A DNA stretch of 64,000 nucleotides. Origin: an uncultured Desulfovibrio sp. (GTDB taxonomy: Bacteria; Desulfobacterota; Desulfovibrionia; Desulfovibrionales; Desulfovibrionaceae). Position numbers and translations under genes: made by a program. The stretch's first letter is position 1. Each line of letters starts with the position of its first letter. The notes beneath the pieces were generated by a model. That model was not told the DNA's origin. It was given only the letters and a program-made list of their open reading frames with translations, and searched no databases. Shown one piece after another: positions 27,791 to 35,844 of the stretch. The stretch is taken from positions 1-64,000 of the forward strand of contig URBN01000006.1 in the NCBI GenBank assembly GCA_900546145.1, in the 5' to 3' direction.

Positions 27791-28357
27791 TTAAAGGAGT
27801 TCGTAGCTGCGCCCTTTGGCGCAGAGCGGGCATTTGTCTCCGAACATGGCAGGGTAGGCTTCGCCGCAGACAGGGCAGACCGCGATGGGGCCCTTGCTTT
27901 TGTGCTTCAGGGCCTCTTCTTTCATGCGTATGGGCCTCACGCTTATCATTTCGGCTCCGTGCTCGAGGATTTCCCGCCTCAGGGCTTTGTCGTCCTGTTC
28001 CTGCTTTGTTTTGAGCTTGAGAAACCAGTTCCAGGTTTCGGGGAAATTTTTCAGTTTTTTCAGATCGATGGCGGCCCTGAAGCCTTCGCCCGTGTGTTTG
28101 TCGTACAGCACTACGGCGTAGAGACCGTAGTCATGGACCTGAAGCCAGCCGTTGCCGAAGGTGCAGGGCGTGAGAATCTGGACAGCGTCAGGCAGGCACT
28201 GCCGGCTTTCGGAAATGACGTCAAAGAGACACCCCTCCGGGAGTCCGGCCCGAGCGGCCTCCACCAGAAAACCGCCCAGCATGACGCCGGGAGCGGCGTG
28301 TCCGTGAAAAGCGAGCACTTTCGCCATGAATTCTTCTTCGGTCAGCTTGCCAATCAT
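27791..28357 (-). CDS. FmdE-family protein with C-terminal zinc ribbon
   Basis: A 188-residue protein with the FmdE domain, named from a subunit-E-like protein of formylmethanofuran dehydrogenase (a molybdenum/tungsten enzyme). The domain starts AKVLAFHGHAAPGVMLGGF, with a conserved HGH and Cys-containing ILTPCTFGNGWLQV; the C-terminus is a zinc ribbon CPVC...CPLC. Family members occur beside molybdoenzyme genes in anaerobes, but their biochemical role is unsettled. The ATG at 28357 has AGGAG six bases upstream. It is divergent from a MOSC-domain gene, consistent with a link to molybdenum metabolism (inference). Confidence 0.88.
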   Translation of the reverse strand: MIGKLTEEEFMAKVLAFHGHAAPGVMLGGFLVEAARAGLPEGCLFDVISESRQCLPDAVQILTPCTFGNGWLQVHDYGLYAVVLYDKHTGEGFRAAIDLKKLKNFPETWNWFLKLKTKQEQDDKALRREILEHGAEMISVRPIRMKEEALKHKSKGPIAVCPVCGEAYPAMFGDKCPLCAKGRSYELL

Positions 28358-28574
28358 ATTTGTCTCCTGTGAAGAGGGCGGCCCGGAGGGCCTGTGTCCC
28401 CGCTGCCGTCACGTGTCCGTGGAATGCGTATCTATTACCGCGCGGCTTCGTTTTTGGGAAAGAAAAAATCCCCCTGTTCATAAGACGTCACTTGAGGTAT
28501 AGAAAAATAAAGAAGGGCTGCCGCGTTTCGCGCCCAGCCGGTACCGCCGTGACGGCGGACAGGAGGAATGAAGC

Positions 28575-29021
28575 ATGCGGGTTGTATCCGTAAATATAAG
28601 TGAAAAAAAGGGCACGCGCAAAGTGAGCCGGCCCGAGGCCGTTCTGAAGACCAACTGGGGCGTCGAGGGAGACTCCCATGCCGATGGCAGCCACCGCCAG
28701 CTGAGCCTCCTCGGCATTGAGGACATCAATTACATGCGCAGCATGGGCGCTGACGTGAAGCCCGGCGATTTCGCCGAGAACATCACCACTGAGGGCGTCG
28801 AGCTCTCCTCATATCCCATTGGCACCCATTTCCGCATCGGGGAGGACATCCTCCTCGAACTCACCCAGATCGGCAAGGAATGCCATAACGGGTGTGAAAT
28901 CCGCCGCCTCGTGGGCACGTGCATCATGCCCAAGAAAGGCGTCTTCTGCCGTATCCTCAAAGGCGGCACAGTGAAGCCCGGCGATCCTTTTTTTGTCGTG
29001 AACGAAAAGGCCGGACAGTAG
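28575..29021 (+). CDS. MOSC-domain protein
   Basis: A 148-residue stand-alone MOSC domain, a fold found at the C-terminus of molybdenum-cofactor sulfurases and thought to bind or transfer sulfur or cofactor. Family marks are WGVEGDSHADGSHRQLSLL, KPGDFAENITTEGVEL, and the conserved cysteine in IGKECHNGCEI. The ATG at 28575 has AGGAGG eight bases upstream. It faces away from the FmdE-like gene and precedes modB, so it fits a molybdenum-handling neighbourhood. A strong terminator follows, so it is not co-transcribed with modB. Confidence 0.92.
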   Translation: MRVVSVNISEKKGTRKVSRPEAVLKTNWGVEGDSHADGSHRQLSLLGIEDINYMRSMGADVKPGDFAENITTEGVELSSYPIGTHFRIGEDILLELTQIGKECHNGCEIRRLVGTCIMPKKGVFCRILKGGTVKPGDPFFVVNEKAGQ

Positions 29022-29045
29022 CCGGCATCCCTTTTTTGTGCTGTG

Positions 29046-29089
29046 AAGGAGGGCGCTTCCCCGCCAGGGGAAACGTCCTCCTTCTTTTT
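29046..29089 (+). terminator. Terminator after the MOSC gene
   Basis: AAGGAGG...TTCCCC pairs with GGGGAA...CCTCCTT around GCCA, followed by CTTTTT. Confidence 0.88.
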
Positions 29090-29114
29090 GTTTTATTCCA
29101 AGTGGTTGGCGAAT

Positions 29115-29188
29115 AATACCGGAGTATTCAGGGACAGCAGAAAATCCTTCGTGCTGTCTTTATACGCACGATTGCTGAATAAATCGTG
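29115..29188 (+). promoter_or_regulatory. Two inverted repeats upstream of modB, candidate TunR operators
   Basis: AATAC-CGGA-GTATT (29115-29128) and CACGATT-8 bases-AATCGTG (29167-29188). Both lie within 145 bases of modB. A word TATACG occurs here (29161-29166), again at about 29219, and inside a palindrome before modA. TunR-type proteins regulate mod genes in Desulfovibrio; which of these, if any, is the site is not shown. Confidence 0.4.
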
Positions 29189-29257
29189 AGTGAATTGCGG
29201 CACACGGTTTTCATGATATACGTGAGAAGAGATACTTTTTTTGTCTGAGGTTGCTCC

Positions 29258-29983
29258 ATGTTCTGGAATCTTCCCGCGCCGCCGTGGTTTCCCATCTATC
29301 TGTCCCTCAAGGTCGCCGGTCTGGCCACGCTCATGGCCCTTATCACCGGTGTGGCCGTGGCCAGATACCAGATGCGCAAGAAGACCATGCGATCCAAGGT
29401 TCTGGACGCCCTGTGCACCCTGCCCATGATTCTCCCGCCCACCGTTCTCGGCTACTATCTCATTCTGATTATTGGCCGGCGCGGTGTGCTTGGCCACTGG
29501 CTCCAGGAAATGGGCATTCAGCTGATTTTTACCTGGCAGGGCGCCGTTGTGGCGGCGACCGTTGTCGTCTTCCCTCTCATCTACAAGTCGGCGCGCGCTG
29601 CCCTCGAGTCCGTGGATCCGCGCTTTGAGGCCGCGGCCCGCACACTGGGCGCGGGGGAAGGCAAGATATTCTTTTCTGTGACGCTCCCTCTCGCCTGGCG
29701 CGGCATCCTGGCCGGCAGCATGCTGGCTTTTGCCCGCGGCATGGGCGAGTTCGGCGCCACGCTCATGATCGCCGGCAACATTCCGGGCAAGACGCAGACG
29801 CTCTCCCTGGCCATTTACGATGCGTTCCAGGCCGGGGATGACGACAAGGCCATGTCCCTCGTCCTCCTGACGTCCGTCATCTGTCTTTCCATCCTGATTG
29901 GAGCAGACTCCTTCCTTTCGTCCCGCATCGGCCGCGGGGGCAGGAAGAAAAAGAAGAAGGCCGCGGCTGGGGAGAGTGCGTGA
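29258..29983 (+). CDS. modB: Molybdate/tungstate ABC transporter permease ModB
   Basis: ModB is the membrane channel for molybdate uptake. The 241-residue protein has about five transmembrane segments, MILPPTVLGYYLILIIG typical of ModB, and the cytoplasmic coupling loop EAAARTLGAGEGKIFFSVTLP plus FARGMGEFGATLMIAGNIPG. The C-terminus is a lysine cluster of no known role. The ATG at 29258 has GAGG seven bases upstream. modC overlaps its stop by one base (TGATG). Confidence 0.94.
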   Translation: MFWNLPAPPWFPIYLSLKVAGLATLMALITGVAVARYQMRKKTMRSKVLDALCTLPMILPPTVLGYYLILIIGRRGVLGHWLQEMGIQLIFTWQGAVVAATVVVFPLIYKSARAALESVDPRFEAAARTLGAGEGKIFFSVTLPLAWRGILAGSMLAFARGMGEFGATLMIAGNIPGKTQTLSLAIYDAFQAGDDDKAMSLVLLTSVICLSILIGADSFLSSRIGRGGRKKKKKAAAGESA

Positions 29984-30741
29984 TGATCAGCGTGCATATC
30001 AGAAAAGAACTGCACAGTTTTCATGGCGATTTTTCGCTGGCTGCCGATTTTGATTCCAGCGCCAGGCATATGGTGCTCTTCGGCGCGTCCGGTTCAGGCA
30101 AGACGCTGACCCTGCAGTCCATCGCCGGCCTCATCAACCCTGATTCCGGGCATATCAGTATCGACGGCGATGTTCTCTATGACAGCGCGAAGCGGATCTG
30201 CCGCCCCGCCAGGACCCGCCACGTGGGCTACCTTCTGCAGGACTACGCCCTTTTCCCCCACCTTTCGGCGCTCGGGAACGTGGGCTTCTCCCTTTCCGGT
30301 CCTTTCGGCCATCTTTCCGCCGCAGGCCGCGCCAGGGCTCACGAGCTCCTCGCCCGCTTCGAGGTGGATCATCTGTCAGACCGTCTGCCCTCTGAAATGT
30401 CCGGAGGCCAGAAGCAGAGGGTCGCGCTCGCCAGGGCCCTCGCCGCGCAGCCGAAGGTGCTCCTTCTGGACGAACCCTTTTCAGCCCTGGATCCGCTCCT
30501 GCGCGTCCGCATGCGTCAGGAGATCCGTCAGCTTCTCGATGAGTGGAACATCCCCGTCGTGATCATCACCCACGACCCCGACGATGTGGAGGCCTTTGCG
30601 GAAACGCTGGTCGTCTACTCCGGAGGCAGAACCGTGAAATGTGTCGACTACACCCCCTACAGGGAGAAGGGAACGGATCCGAGATCCTTCCTTCTGCCCC
30701 TGGTCCGGGGAGTCGAAAACGTTGCCCGCGCCAGCGCCTGA
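29983..30741 (+). CDS. modC: Molybdate ABC transporter ATPase ModC, short form
   Basis: ModC drives molybdate import through ModB. The 252-residue protein has Walker A GASGSGKTL, the Q-loop LLQDYALFPHL, signature MSGGQKQRVALARAL, Walker B LLLDEPFSALDP and ITHDPDDV. E. coli ModC is about 350 residues because of a C-terminal Mop/TOBE domain that senses oxyanion; that domain is absent here. The two Mop domains encoded next door in the regulator could do the sensing instead (inference). The ATG at 29983 is chosen over a GTG at 29980. Confidence 0.93.
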   Translation: MISVHIRKELHSFHGDFSLAADFDSSARHMVLFGASGSGKTLTLQSIAGLINPDSGHISIDGDVLYDSAKRICRPARTRHVGYLLQDYALFPHLSALGNVGFSLSGPFGHLSAAGRARAHELLARFEVDHLSDRLPSEMSGGQKQRVALARALAAQPKVLLLDEPFSALDPLLRVRMRQEIRQLLDEWNIPVVIITHDPDDVEAFAETLVVYSGGRTVKCVDYTPYREKGTDPRSFLLPLVRGVENVARASA

Positions 30742-30766
30742 GCGGATGGCCATCCGGCCGTTCCGC

Positions 30767-31759
30767 CTATTCTTCGGGCAGGGTGAGCACTGCGGAGAAC
30801 GGGCTGAAGAACACGCTGGCCTGATCCCCTTCGGCGAGGCCGAGTTCGTCGAGCTCTTCCGTGGGCAGGATGGAGCAGAGCGCCGTGCCGTCCGAAATGT
30901 CGACAACAGCGGAGCTCTCCACATCGCCGCGGTTGATGCCGGAGATTTTTCCCGTGAAGCAGTTGGTCCTGTCCGCAACTCCGCCTTCCCTGGCGAGCAT
31001 GACGTACGGGGCTTTGATGGTCGCGCTGATGAGCATGCCTTCCCTGATCCCGAGGCGCTGGGCGCTTTCCACAGTGATGAGGGTGTGCACCTTCAGGTTC
31101 CCGAGCGTGGTGAGTTCCACCATGACGGAGACTGTGCCCGTCACCACTCTGGTAATGGTGCCCGTGAACGCGTTGCGGGCCGATGTGCGCTTCAGGGTTT
31201 CCTGGCGCAGGTGGTTGTGCACGATACGCCGTGCGTCCTCGTCGGAGAAGCTGATGAAGCCCGCCGCCTGCACGGGGGACCGCTGGCCCAGAAATTTCTG
31301 AACGATGTTAAGGGGGATATTGTTGTGCAGAAGCTCCCGCCCGCGCGAATGACGGATGACCTGAGGTCCGACCAGGGCCTTGTCCAGTCCGCAGACTGTG
31401 GAGAAGGCGTAGAACTTCTTGCGCACATAGCCCTGGTCGAGGTGGGTGATGACGCCTCTGAGGCCGAACATGTACGGAGCGTTCACGATGTCGCGGATCT
31501 TCTGCATGGCTCTGTCCGGAACCTGGACTTCCCGTTCCCTGGCACCCGTGATCCGGATGGTGCAGGTGGAGTAGTCAAGATCTTTGAGATCATTCAGGGC
31601 CAGGGCTTCGCTGAGCCGGAGGGCGCCGTAGCGGATAAGCAGAAAGACAAGGTGCAGGCGCTGCCTGCTGCGTTTCTGCGAATCGGAGCGGGGGGCGTCT
31701 GTCCATTCCTGCCAGGCGGCAGTCAGTTTCTTCAGCTCTTCGCTCGTCAGTTGCTTCAT
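30767..31759 (-). CDS. tunR: TunR-type molybdate/tungstate-responsive regulator
   Basis: A 330-residue protein with an N-terminal tyrosine-recombinase fold (about 1-185) and two Mop/TOBE domains (about 195-258 and 265-328) that bind molybdate or tungstate. This architecture is the TunR family described in sulfate reducers, where it controls mod and tup transport genes. The recombinase box I Arg48 (GALRLSEAL) and Arg136-His137 (VIRHS) survive, but the first catalytic His is Gln133, the LGH histidine is Gln159 and the nucleophile Tyr is replaced by Phe168, so DNA cleavage should be impossible. It lies convergent with modC and divergent from modA. The ATG at 31759 has AGGA nine bases upstream. 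Confidence 0.9.
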   Translation of the reverse strand: MKQLTSEELKKLTAAWQEWTDAPRSDSQKRSRQRLHLVFLLIRYGALRLSEALALNDLKDLDYSTCTIRITGAREREVQVPDRAMQKIRDIVNAPYMFGLRGVITHLDQGYVRKKFYAFSTVCGLDKALVGPQVIRHSRGRELLHNNIPLNIVQKFLGQRSPVQAAGFISFSDEDARRIVHNHLRQETLKRTSARNAFTGTITRVVTGTVSVMVELTTLGNLKVHTLITVESAQRLGIREGMLISATIKAPYVMLAREGGVADRTNCFTGKISGINRGDVESSAVVDISDGTALCSILPTEELDELGLAEGDQASVFFSPFSAVLTLPEE

Positions 31760-31803
31760 GGGAAATCGTCCTGTCTCTGTAAAAATTCCGCCTGCCCGGG
31801 AAG

Positions 31804-31905
31804 CGCCTTCTCCCGTTGCGGCACAGGCGTGTTTCCTTTCATACCATTTTTTGCTTCCGGCGTATACGCCCGCCGGAAGCGGCGGTCCCTGCCGGACCGT
31901 TTTTA
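31804..31905 (+). promoter_or_regulatory. Structured modA leader with operator-like palindrome and terminator-like hairpin
   Basis: Three inverted repeats occur before modA: CGCCT/AGGCG (31804-31829), GCTTCCGGC/GCCGGAAGC (31853-31880) and CGGTCC/GGACCG followed by TTTTT (31883-31904), the last six bases before the ribosome site. Within the second lies the perfect palindrome GGCGTATACGCC (31859-31870). A weak promoter (TTGCGG 31816, TCATAC 31839) would start transcription just before the second hairpin. DNA operator and RNA attenuator readings are both possible. Confidence 0.4.
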
Positions 31906-31921
31906 TCTGTAAGGAGGATTT

Positions 31922-32695
31922 ATGAACATTTCCCGCGAAGTTTCCTGTCTGCTTCTTTCCGGCGCTCTTCTCTTCGCCGGCTTTTCCGCCACGGCTCAGG
32001 CTGCCGAGCTTCTTGTCTCCGGTGCCGCCAGCCTCACCAACGCCTTCAATGAAATGAAGGACGCGTTCCAGAAGAAATACCCCGACGTCAAGGTCAACAC
32101 CAATTACGCCGCTTCCAACCCGCTTCTCAAGCAGATGGAAACCGGCGCCCCCGTGGACGTCTTCGCTTCCGCTGACCAGATGACCATGGACAAGGCCGCC
32201 GCCGACAGGCTCGTCGATCCCGCCACCCGCAAGGACTTCGCCCTCAATGATCTCGTGCTCATCGTTCCCGCCGACGGCAAGGCCGGCGTGAAGGACGTGC
32301 AGAGCCTCACCGGCGATTCCGTGAAGAAGATCGCCATTGGCAACCCTGATTCCGTGCCTGCCGGCCGTTACGCCAAGGACTCCCTGAACAGCGTCAAGCT
32401 CTGGGAAAAGCTGCAGCCCAAGTACATCCTGGCCAATTCCGTGCGCCAGGCTCTGGACTACGTCTCCCGCGGTGAGGTCGACGCCGGCTTCGTCTACCGC
32501 ACTGACGCCCTCAAGGCCGGAAACAAGGTGAAGATCGTCTGCAATGTGGAAGGCCATGATCCTGTTCTTTATCCCATCGCCGTTGGCAACACCGGCAAGA
32601 ACCATGCTGATGGCAAGAAGTTCATCGACTTCGTCGTGAGCAAGGAAGGCCAGGACATCCTGCACAAGTATGGCTTCAGCCCCGTGAAGAAGTAA
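31922..32695 (+). CDS. modA: Periplasmic molybdate-binding protein ModA
   Basis: ModA captures molybdate (or tungstate) and feeds ModBC. The 257-residue precursor has a signal peptide ending ATAQA (about residue 27), then the family opening LLVSGAASLTNAFNEM, whose Ser residues bind the oxyanion; DVFASADQMTMDK and GFVYRTDAL are further ModA marks. The ATG at 31922 has a perfect AGGAGG. Unlike most mod operons, modA is separated from modBC by the regulator gene on the other strand, and has its own promoter region and terminator. Confidence 0.95.
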   Translation: MNISREVSCLLLSGALLFAGFSATAQAAELLVSGAASLTNAFNEMKDAFQKKYPDVKVNTNYAASNPLLKQMETGAPVDVFASADQMTMDKAAADRLVDPATRKDFALNDLVLIVPADGKAGVKDVQSLTGDSVKKIAIGNPDSVPAGRYAKDSLNSVKLWEKLQPKYILANSVRQALDYVSRGEVDAGFVYRTDALKAGNKVKIVCNVEGHDPVLYPIAVGNTGKNHADGKKFIDFVVSKEGQDILHKYGFSPVKK

Positions 32696-32723
32696 CGGAC
32701 GGCTGTATCATTCCGGATTCCGG

Positions 32724-32759
32724 GGCCTCCTTTCCCGTTCTGCGGGGAAGGAGGCCTTT
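32724..32759 (+). terminator. Terminator after modA
   Basis: GGCCTCCTT...CCC pairs with GGG...AAGGAGGCC; TTTCC and a further TTT follow. Confidence 0.85.
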
Positions 32760-32953
32760 CCTGTCTTTAGGGAAACACGAATGCTGTCCTGTCCGGCGCG
32801 GCGCCGCAGGCGCTCCTCCCGGCTGTGCGCAGCGGATGTCGTAATCCGCCGGGAGAATCTGCCGGCAGGCTGCGTCAGTGAAATTTTCCGCCGCCGGGCC
32901 GGAGCGGAATCTCCCTGCTGCGGCACTTTTCTTTCATGGACAGGGAGCACGCT

Positions 32954-33114
32954 TTGCATTAATGCTAGAGTTTCATAATATCCGGATCTCCTCCGTACCC
33001 GGCGGGCTGAACCGTCGGGAGTGGAGTGAAATCACGACAACTTTGTAGAGGGAGGCGGCGCTCACGGAAGGAACCGGAATCGGTTCGCACCGGGGGAGCG
33101 GCGGCGGAAAAAAC
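32954..33114 (+). promoter_or_regulatory. alaA promoter and leader
   Basis: TTGCAT (32954-32959), 16-base spacer, TAATAT (32976-32981). The leader is about 125 bases with a small hairpin GAACCG-GAAT-CGGTTC (33071-33086) close to the start codon. The 200 bases between the modA terminator and this promoter show nothing else. Confidence 0.5.
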
Positions 33115-34332
33115 ATGAAAGTGTACGAAAAATCACATAAGCTTGATCATGTGTGCTATGATATTCGCGGCCCGATCATGGAAGAAGCCAACAGAATGAT
33201 CGCCGGCGGCGAAGATGTCCTGAAACTCAATATCGGCAACCCTGCCTATTTCGGCTTCAGGACCCCCGAGGTGCTTCTCGACTATATGGCCGACAAGCTT
33301 CCCGACACGGAGGGCTACTCGGATTCCCACGGCCTGGTGAGCGCCCGCGAGGCCATCTGCGAGTACTGCCGGGAGAAGGGCATCCCCAACGTGGGCATCA
33401 ATGATGTCTTCACGGGCAACGGCGTGAGCGAGCTCATCACGCTTTCCATGCAGGGCCTGCTCGACAACGGCGACGAGGTGCTCGTCCCCACGCCCGATTA
33501 TCCCCTCTGGACCGCTTCCGTGACCCTCGCCGGCGGCAAGGCCGTGCACTACATCTGCGATGAGCAGTCGAACTGGTACCCGGACATCGAGGACATGCGC
33601 AGGAAGGTGACGGACAAAACCAAGGGCATCGTCGTCATCAACCCCAACAACCCCACCGGCGCCCTGTATCCTAAGGAAATCCTTGAGCAGATCGTTGCCA
33701 TCGCCCGGGAGCACGACCTCATCCTCTTCGCCGATGAGATTTACGACCGCCTCGTCATGGACGGCAAAGAGCACACGGCTCTGGCTTCCCTCGCTCCCGA
33801 CCTTCTGACCGTGAGCCTCAACGGCCTTTCAAAGTCCCATCTCGCAGCCGGCTACCGGTGCGGCTGGATGTGCCTCGCCGGCGATAAGTCCAGGGCGAAG
33901 GGATACATCGAGGGTATCAACCTGCTCTCGGCCATGCGCCTCTGCTCCAACGTGCCCGCGCAGTCAATCATCGCTCCGGCACTGGCCCACAGGGACGAAA
34001 CGAAGAAGCTTCTTGTTCCCGGAGGCCGCGTCTACGAACAGCGCGAGGTGATCTACAACCGGCTCAGGTCCATACCCGGCATCTCTGTCACCAAACCCGA
34101 CGCCGCCTTCTACATCTTCCCGAAGATGGATGTGAAGAAGTTCAACATCCATGACGACGAGCTTTTCGCTCTCGATCTGCTCAAGCAGGAGAAGATCCTC
34201 ATCACGCACGGCGGCGGCTTCCACTGGATCCATCCCGATCACTTCCGCATTGTCTATCTGCCCGACGTGGATCTGCTCAACAGGGCCTGCAACCGCCTGG
34301 CCCACTTCTTCGCCGGCTATCACCAGAAGTAG
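33115..34332 (+). CDS. alaA: Glutamate-pyruvate aminotransferase AlaA
   Basis: AlaA makes alanine from pyruvate with glutamate as amino donor. At 405 residues it has exactly the length of E. coli AlaA and runs closely parallel with it: VCYDIRGPIMEEA, LNIGNPAYFGF, FTGNGVSELI, PTPDYPLWTASVTL, INPNNPTGALYPKE, ADEIYDRLV, the PLP lysine in NGLSKSH, AKGYIEGINLL, RLCSNVPAQ and the HFRIVYLP end. Around the lysine the sequence SKSHLAAGYRCGWM differs from the common SKTYRVAGFRQGWM. The ribosome site is weak. A terminator follows. Confidence 0.95.
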   Translation: MKVYEKSHKLDHVCYDIRGPIMEEANRMIAGGEDVLKLNIGNPAYFGFRTPEVLLDYMADKLPDTEGYSDSHGLVSAREAICEYCREKGIPNVGINDVFTGNGVSELITLSMQGLLDNGDEVLVPTPDYPLWTASVTLAGGKAVHYICDEQSNWYPDIEDMRRKVTDKTKGIVVINPNNPTGALYPKEILEQIVAIAREHDLILFADEIYDRLVMDGKEHTALASLAPDLLTVSLNGLSKSHLAAGYRCGWMCLAGDKSRAKGYIEGINLLSAMRLCSNVPAQSIIAPALAHRDETKKLLVPGGRVYEQREVIYNRLRSIPGISVTKPDAAFYIFPKMDVKKFNIHDDELFALDLLKQEKILITHGGGFHWIHPDHFRIVYLPDVDLLNRACNRLAHFFAGYHQK

Positions 34333-34362
34333 TCCCTCACTTTGTGTAACTGCCTGATTTGA

Positions 34363-34398
34363 CGGTGCCAGTTTAGGTTTGTGACTGGCATCGTTTTT
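34363..34398 (+). terminator. Terminator after alaA
   Basis: CGGTGCCAGT pairs with ACTGGCATCG (10 bp, one wobble), followed by TTTTT. A possible promoter for the next gene (TTGTGA 34379, TATAGT 34403) overlaps it. Confidence 0.85.
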
Positions 34399-34489
34399 AG
34401 ATTATAGTAATACGTCTGCCGCGCCGATCCGGCGTTTCCCCGGATCGGCGCGGCGTGTTCCGAACGATTTATTCCCTGGTGGCCCGTTT

Positions 34490-35743
34490 ATGAGACTGCG
34501 TTTCGGCAGGCTGTTGAAAAATATCCTTTCCATGGTGAGCCTCCGGGGCGCGGAGTTCCTTATCGGACTCGTGCTTCTGCCGTATCTCGTACGTGTTCTG
34601 GGCGTCGATCGTTTCGGCGCTCTCGTTTTTATGCAGGGCGTGGTGCGCTACGGCACTGTCCTCGTGGAGTACGGGTTCAACCTTACGGGGCCGAGGAACG
34701 TGGCGCAGGCCTCGTCCAGAGAGGAGACTGCCCGTGTCTTCTCCAGTATCCTGACCTGCAAGCTGCTGATTTTTTTATTGATAACGGCTCTGGCCGCCGT
34801 GGCAGTCACCGTGGCCGGCAGCATGGGCGCCGCCTTTGACGCGAACCTTTTCTGGGCGTCCTATCTCCTTGTCATGGGCTATGCCGTGTTCCCCATCTGG
34901 TTCTTTCAGGGAATACAGCAGATGCACTACATCACCATTTTCAACGTGGGCGCTCAGGCGGCCGCTCTCGCTCTCATTCTTCTCTTCGTGCGGGGACCTG
35001 ATGATTACGTGCTGGCGGCCCTGTTCCTGTCCTGCGCTCTGCCCGCGGCGGGCGTCTGTTCCCTCGTGCTGCTCCTGAGGAAGTTCCGCTATATCTTTGT
35101 TCTTCCGTCCTGGCGCGGGATCCGGAACGCCTTTGCCGACGGCTTCTACGTCTTCACGTCCACAGTGGCCATCAATATCTACACGACCACCAATACCGTA
35201 GCGCTGGGGATCCTCACCAATGACACGGTGGTCGGGTACTTCGGGGCCGCGTCCAGACTCATCGACTGCGTCAAAGGCCTCATGTACGCCTTTAATCAGG
35301 CCGTCTACCCGTATGTGAGCACGAAGCTCGCGGAAGGCAAGGACGCGGCCTGCCGCTTCATCCGGAAATTTCTGTTCGCCTACGCGGGGGCGGCCTTCGC
35401 GTGCGGCTGTGTCATTCTGGCCGGAGGGCATCTTATCGTGCGTGTCTTCTTCGGCCAGGGATATGATGAGTCCGCGTACCTGCTCAGGCTCATGGCCTTC
35501 CTGCCTGCTGTCATCGCTGTGAGCAATGTGTATGGCATCCAGGTCATGCTCAACTTCGGGCTGCAGGGCGCCTTCAACCGTATCATCTGCTCCGGCGCCG
35601 TGCTCGATCTCATCCTGGTTGTCCCGTTCGTGCTCGAATGGGGAGGCACGGGAAGCGCCCTCGTCATGCTGATTGTGGAATCGTGGATCAGCGTGGTCAT
35701 GTTCTGGTACGTGGAGCGCATGAAAAAAATCCGCATCGTCTGA
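34490..35743 (+). CDS. Polysaccharide flippase, Wzx/RfbX-like
   Basis: A 417-residue membrane protein with about twelve transmembrane segments of the polysaccharide-transport (MOP) superfamily, which flip lipid-linked sugars across the inner membrane. Family features are SLRGAEFLIGLVLLPYLVRVLG at the start (shown here as its beginning), VEYGFNLTGPRNVA, the FPIWFFQGIQQM loop, and VGYFGAASRLIDCVKGLMYAFNQAVYP. No glycosyltransferase or polymerase genes lie nearby, so the substrate (O-antigen repeat, exopolysaccharide or another lipid-linked sugar) is unknown. The ATG at 34490 has GGTGG upstream. Confidence 0.85.
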   Translation: MRLRFGRLLKNILSMVSLRGAEFLIGLVLLPYLVRVLGVDRFGALVFMQGVVRYGTVLVEYGFNLTGPRNVAQASSREETARVFSSILTCKLLIFLLITALAAVAVTVAGSMGAAFDANLFWASYLLVMGYAVFPIWFFQGIQQMHYITIFNVGAQAAALALILLFVRGPDDYVLAALFLSCALPAAGVCSLVLLLRKFRYIFVLPSWRGIRNAFADGFYVFTSTVAINIYTTTNTVALGILTNDTVVGYFGAASRLIDCVKGLMYAFNQAVYPYVSTKLAEGKDAACRFIRKFLFAYAGAAFACGCVILAGGHLIVRVFFGQGYDESAYLLRLMAFLPAVIAVSNVYGIQVMLNFGLQGAFNRIICSGAVLDLILVVPFVLEWGGTGSALVMLIVESWISVVMFWYVERMKKIRIV

Positions 35744-35844
35744 GAAGTCTGTCCCGAAACCCCTTCCGGACGGGCACTGCCTTTTCGCGGCGAATCCTGT
35801 TATCCTCAAAGGAGGGTGGTAAAGCACACCCGCTGGAGGACAGA

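Noticed and set aside
27277..28014. 245-codon open frame upstream of and antisense to the FmdE-like gene
   Set aside because: Composition artefact crossing two terminator hairpins; no family likeness.
31760..32665. Upstream extension of the tunR frame antisense to modA
   Set aside because: Same GC-bias effect; the family starts at 31759 with the recombinase fold.
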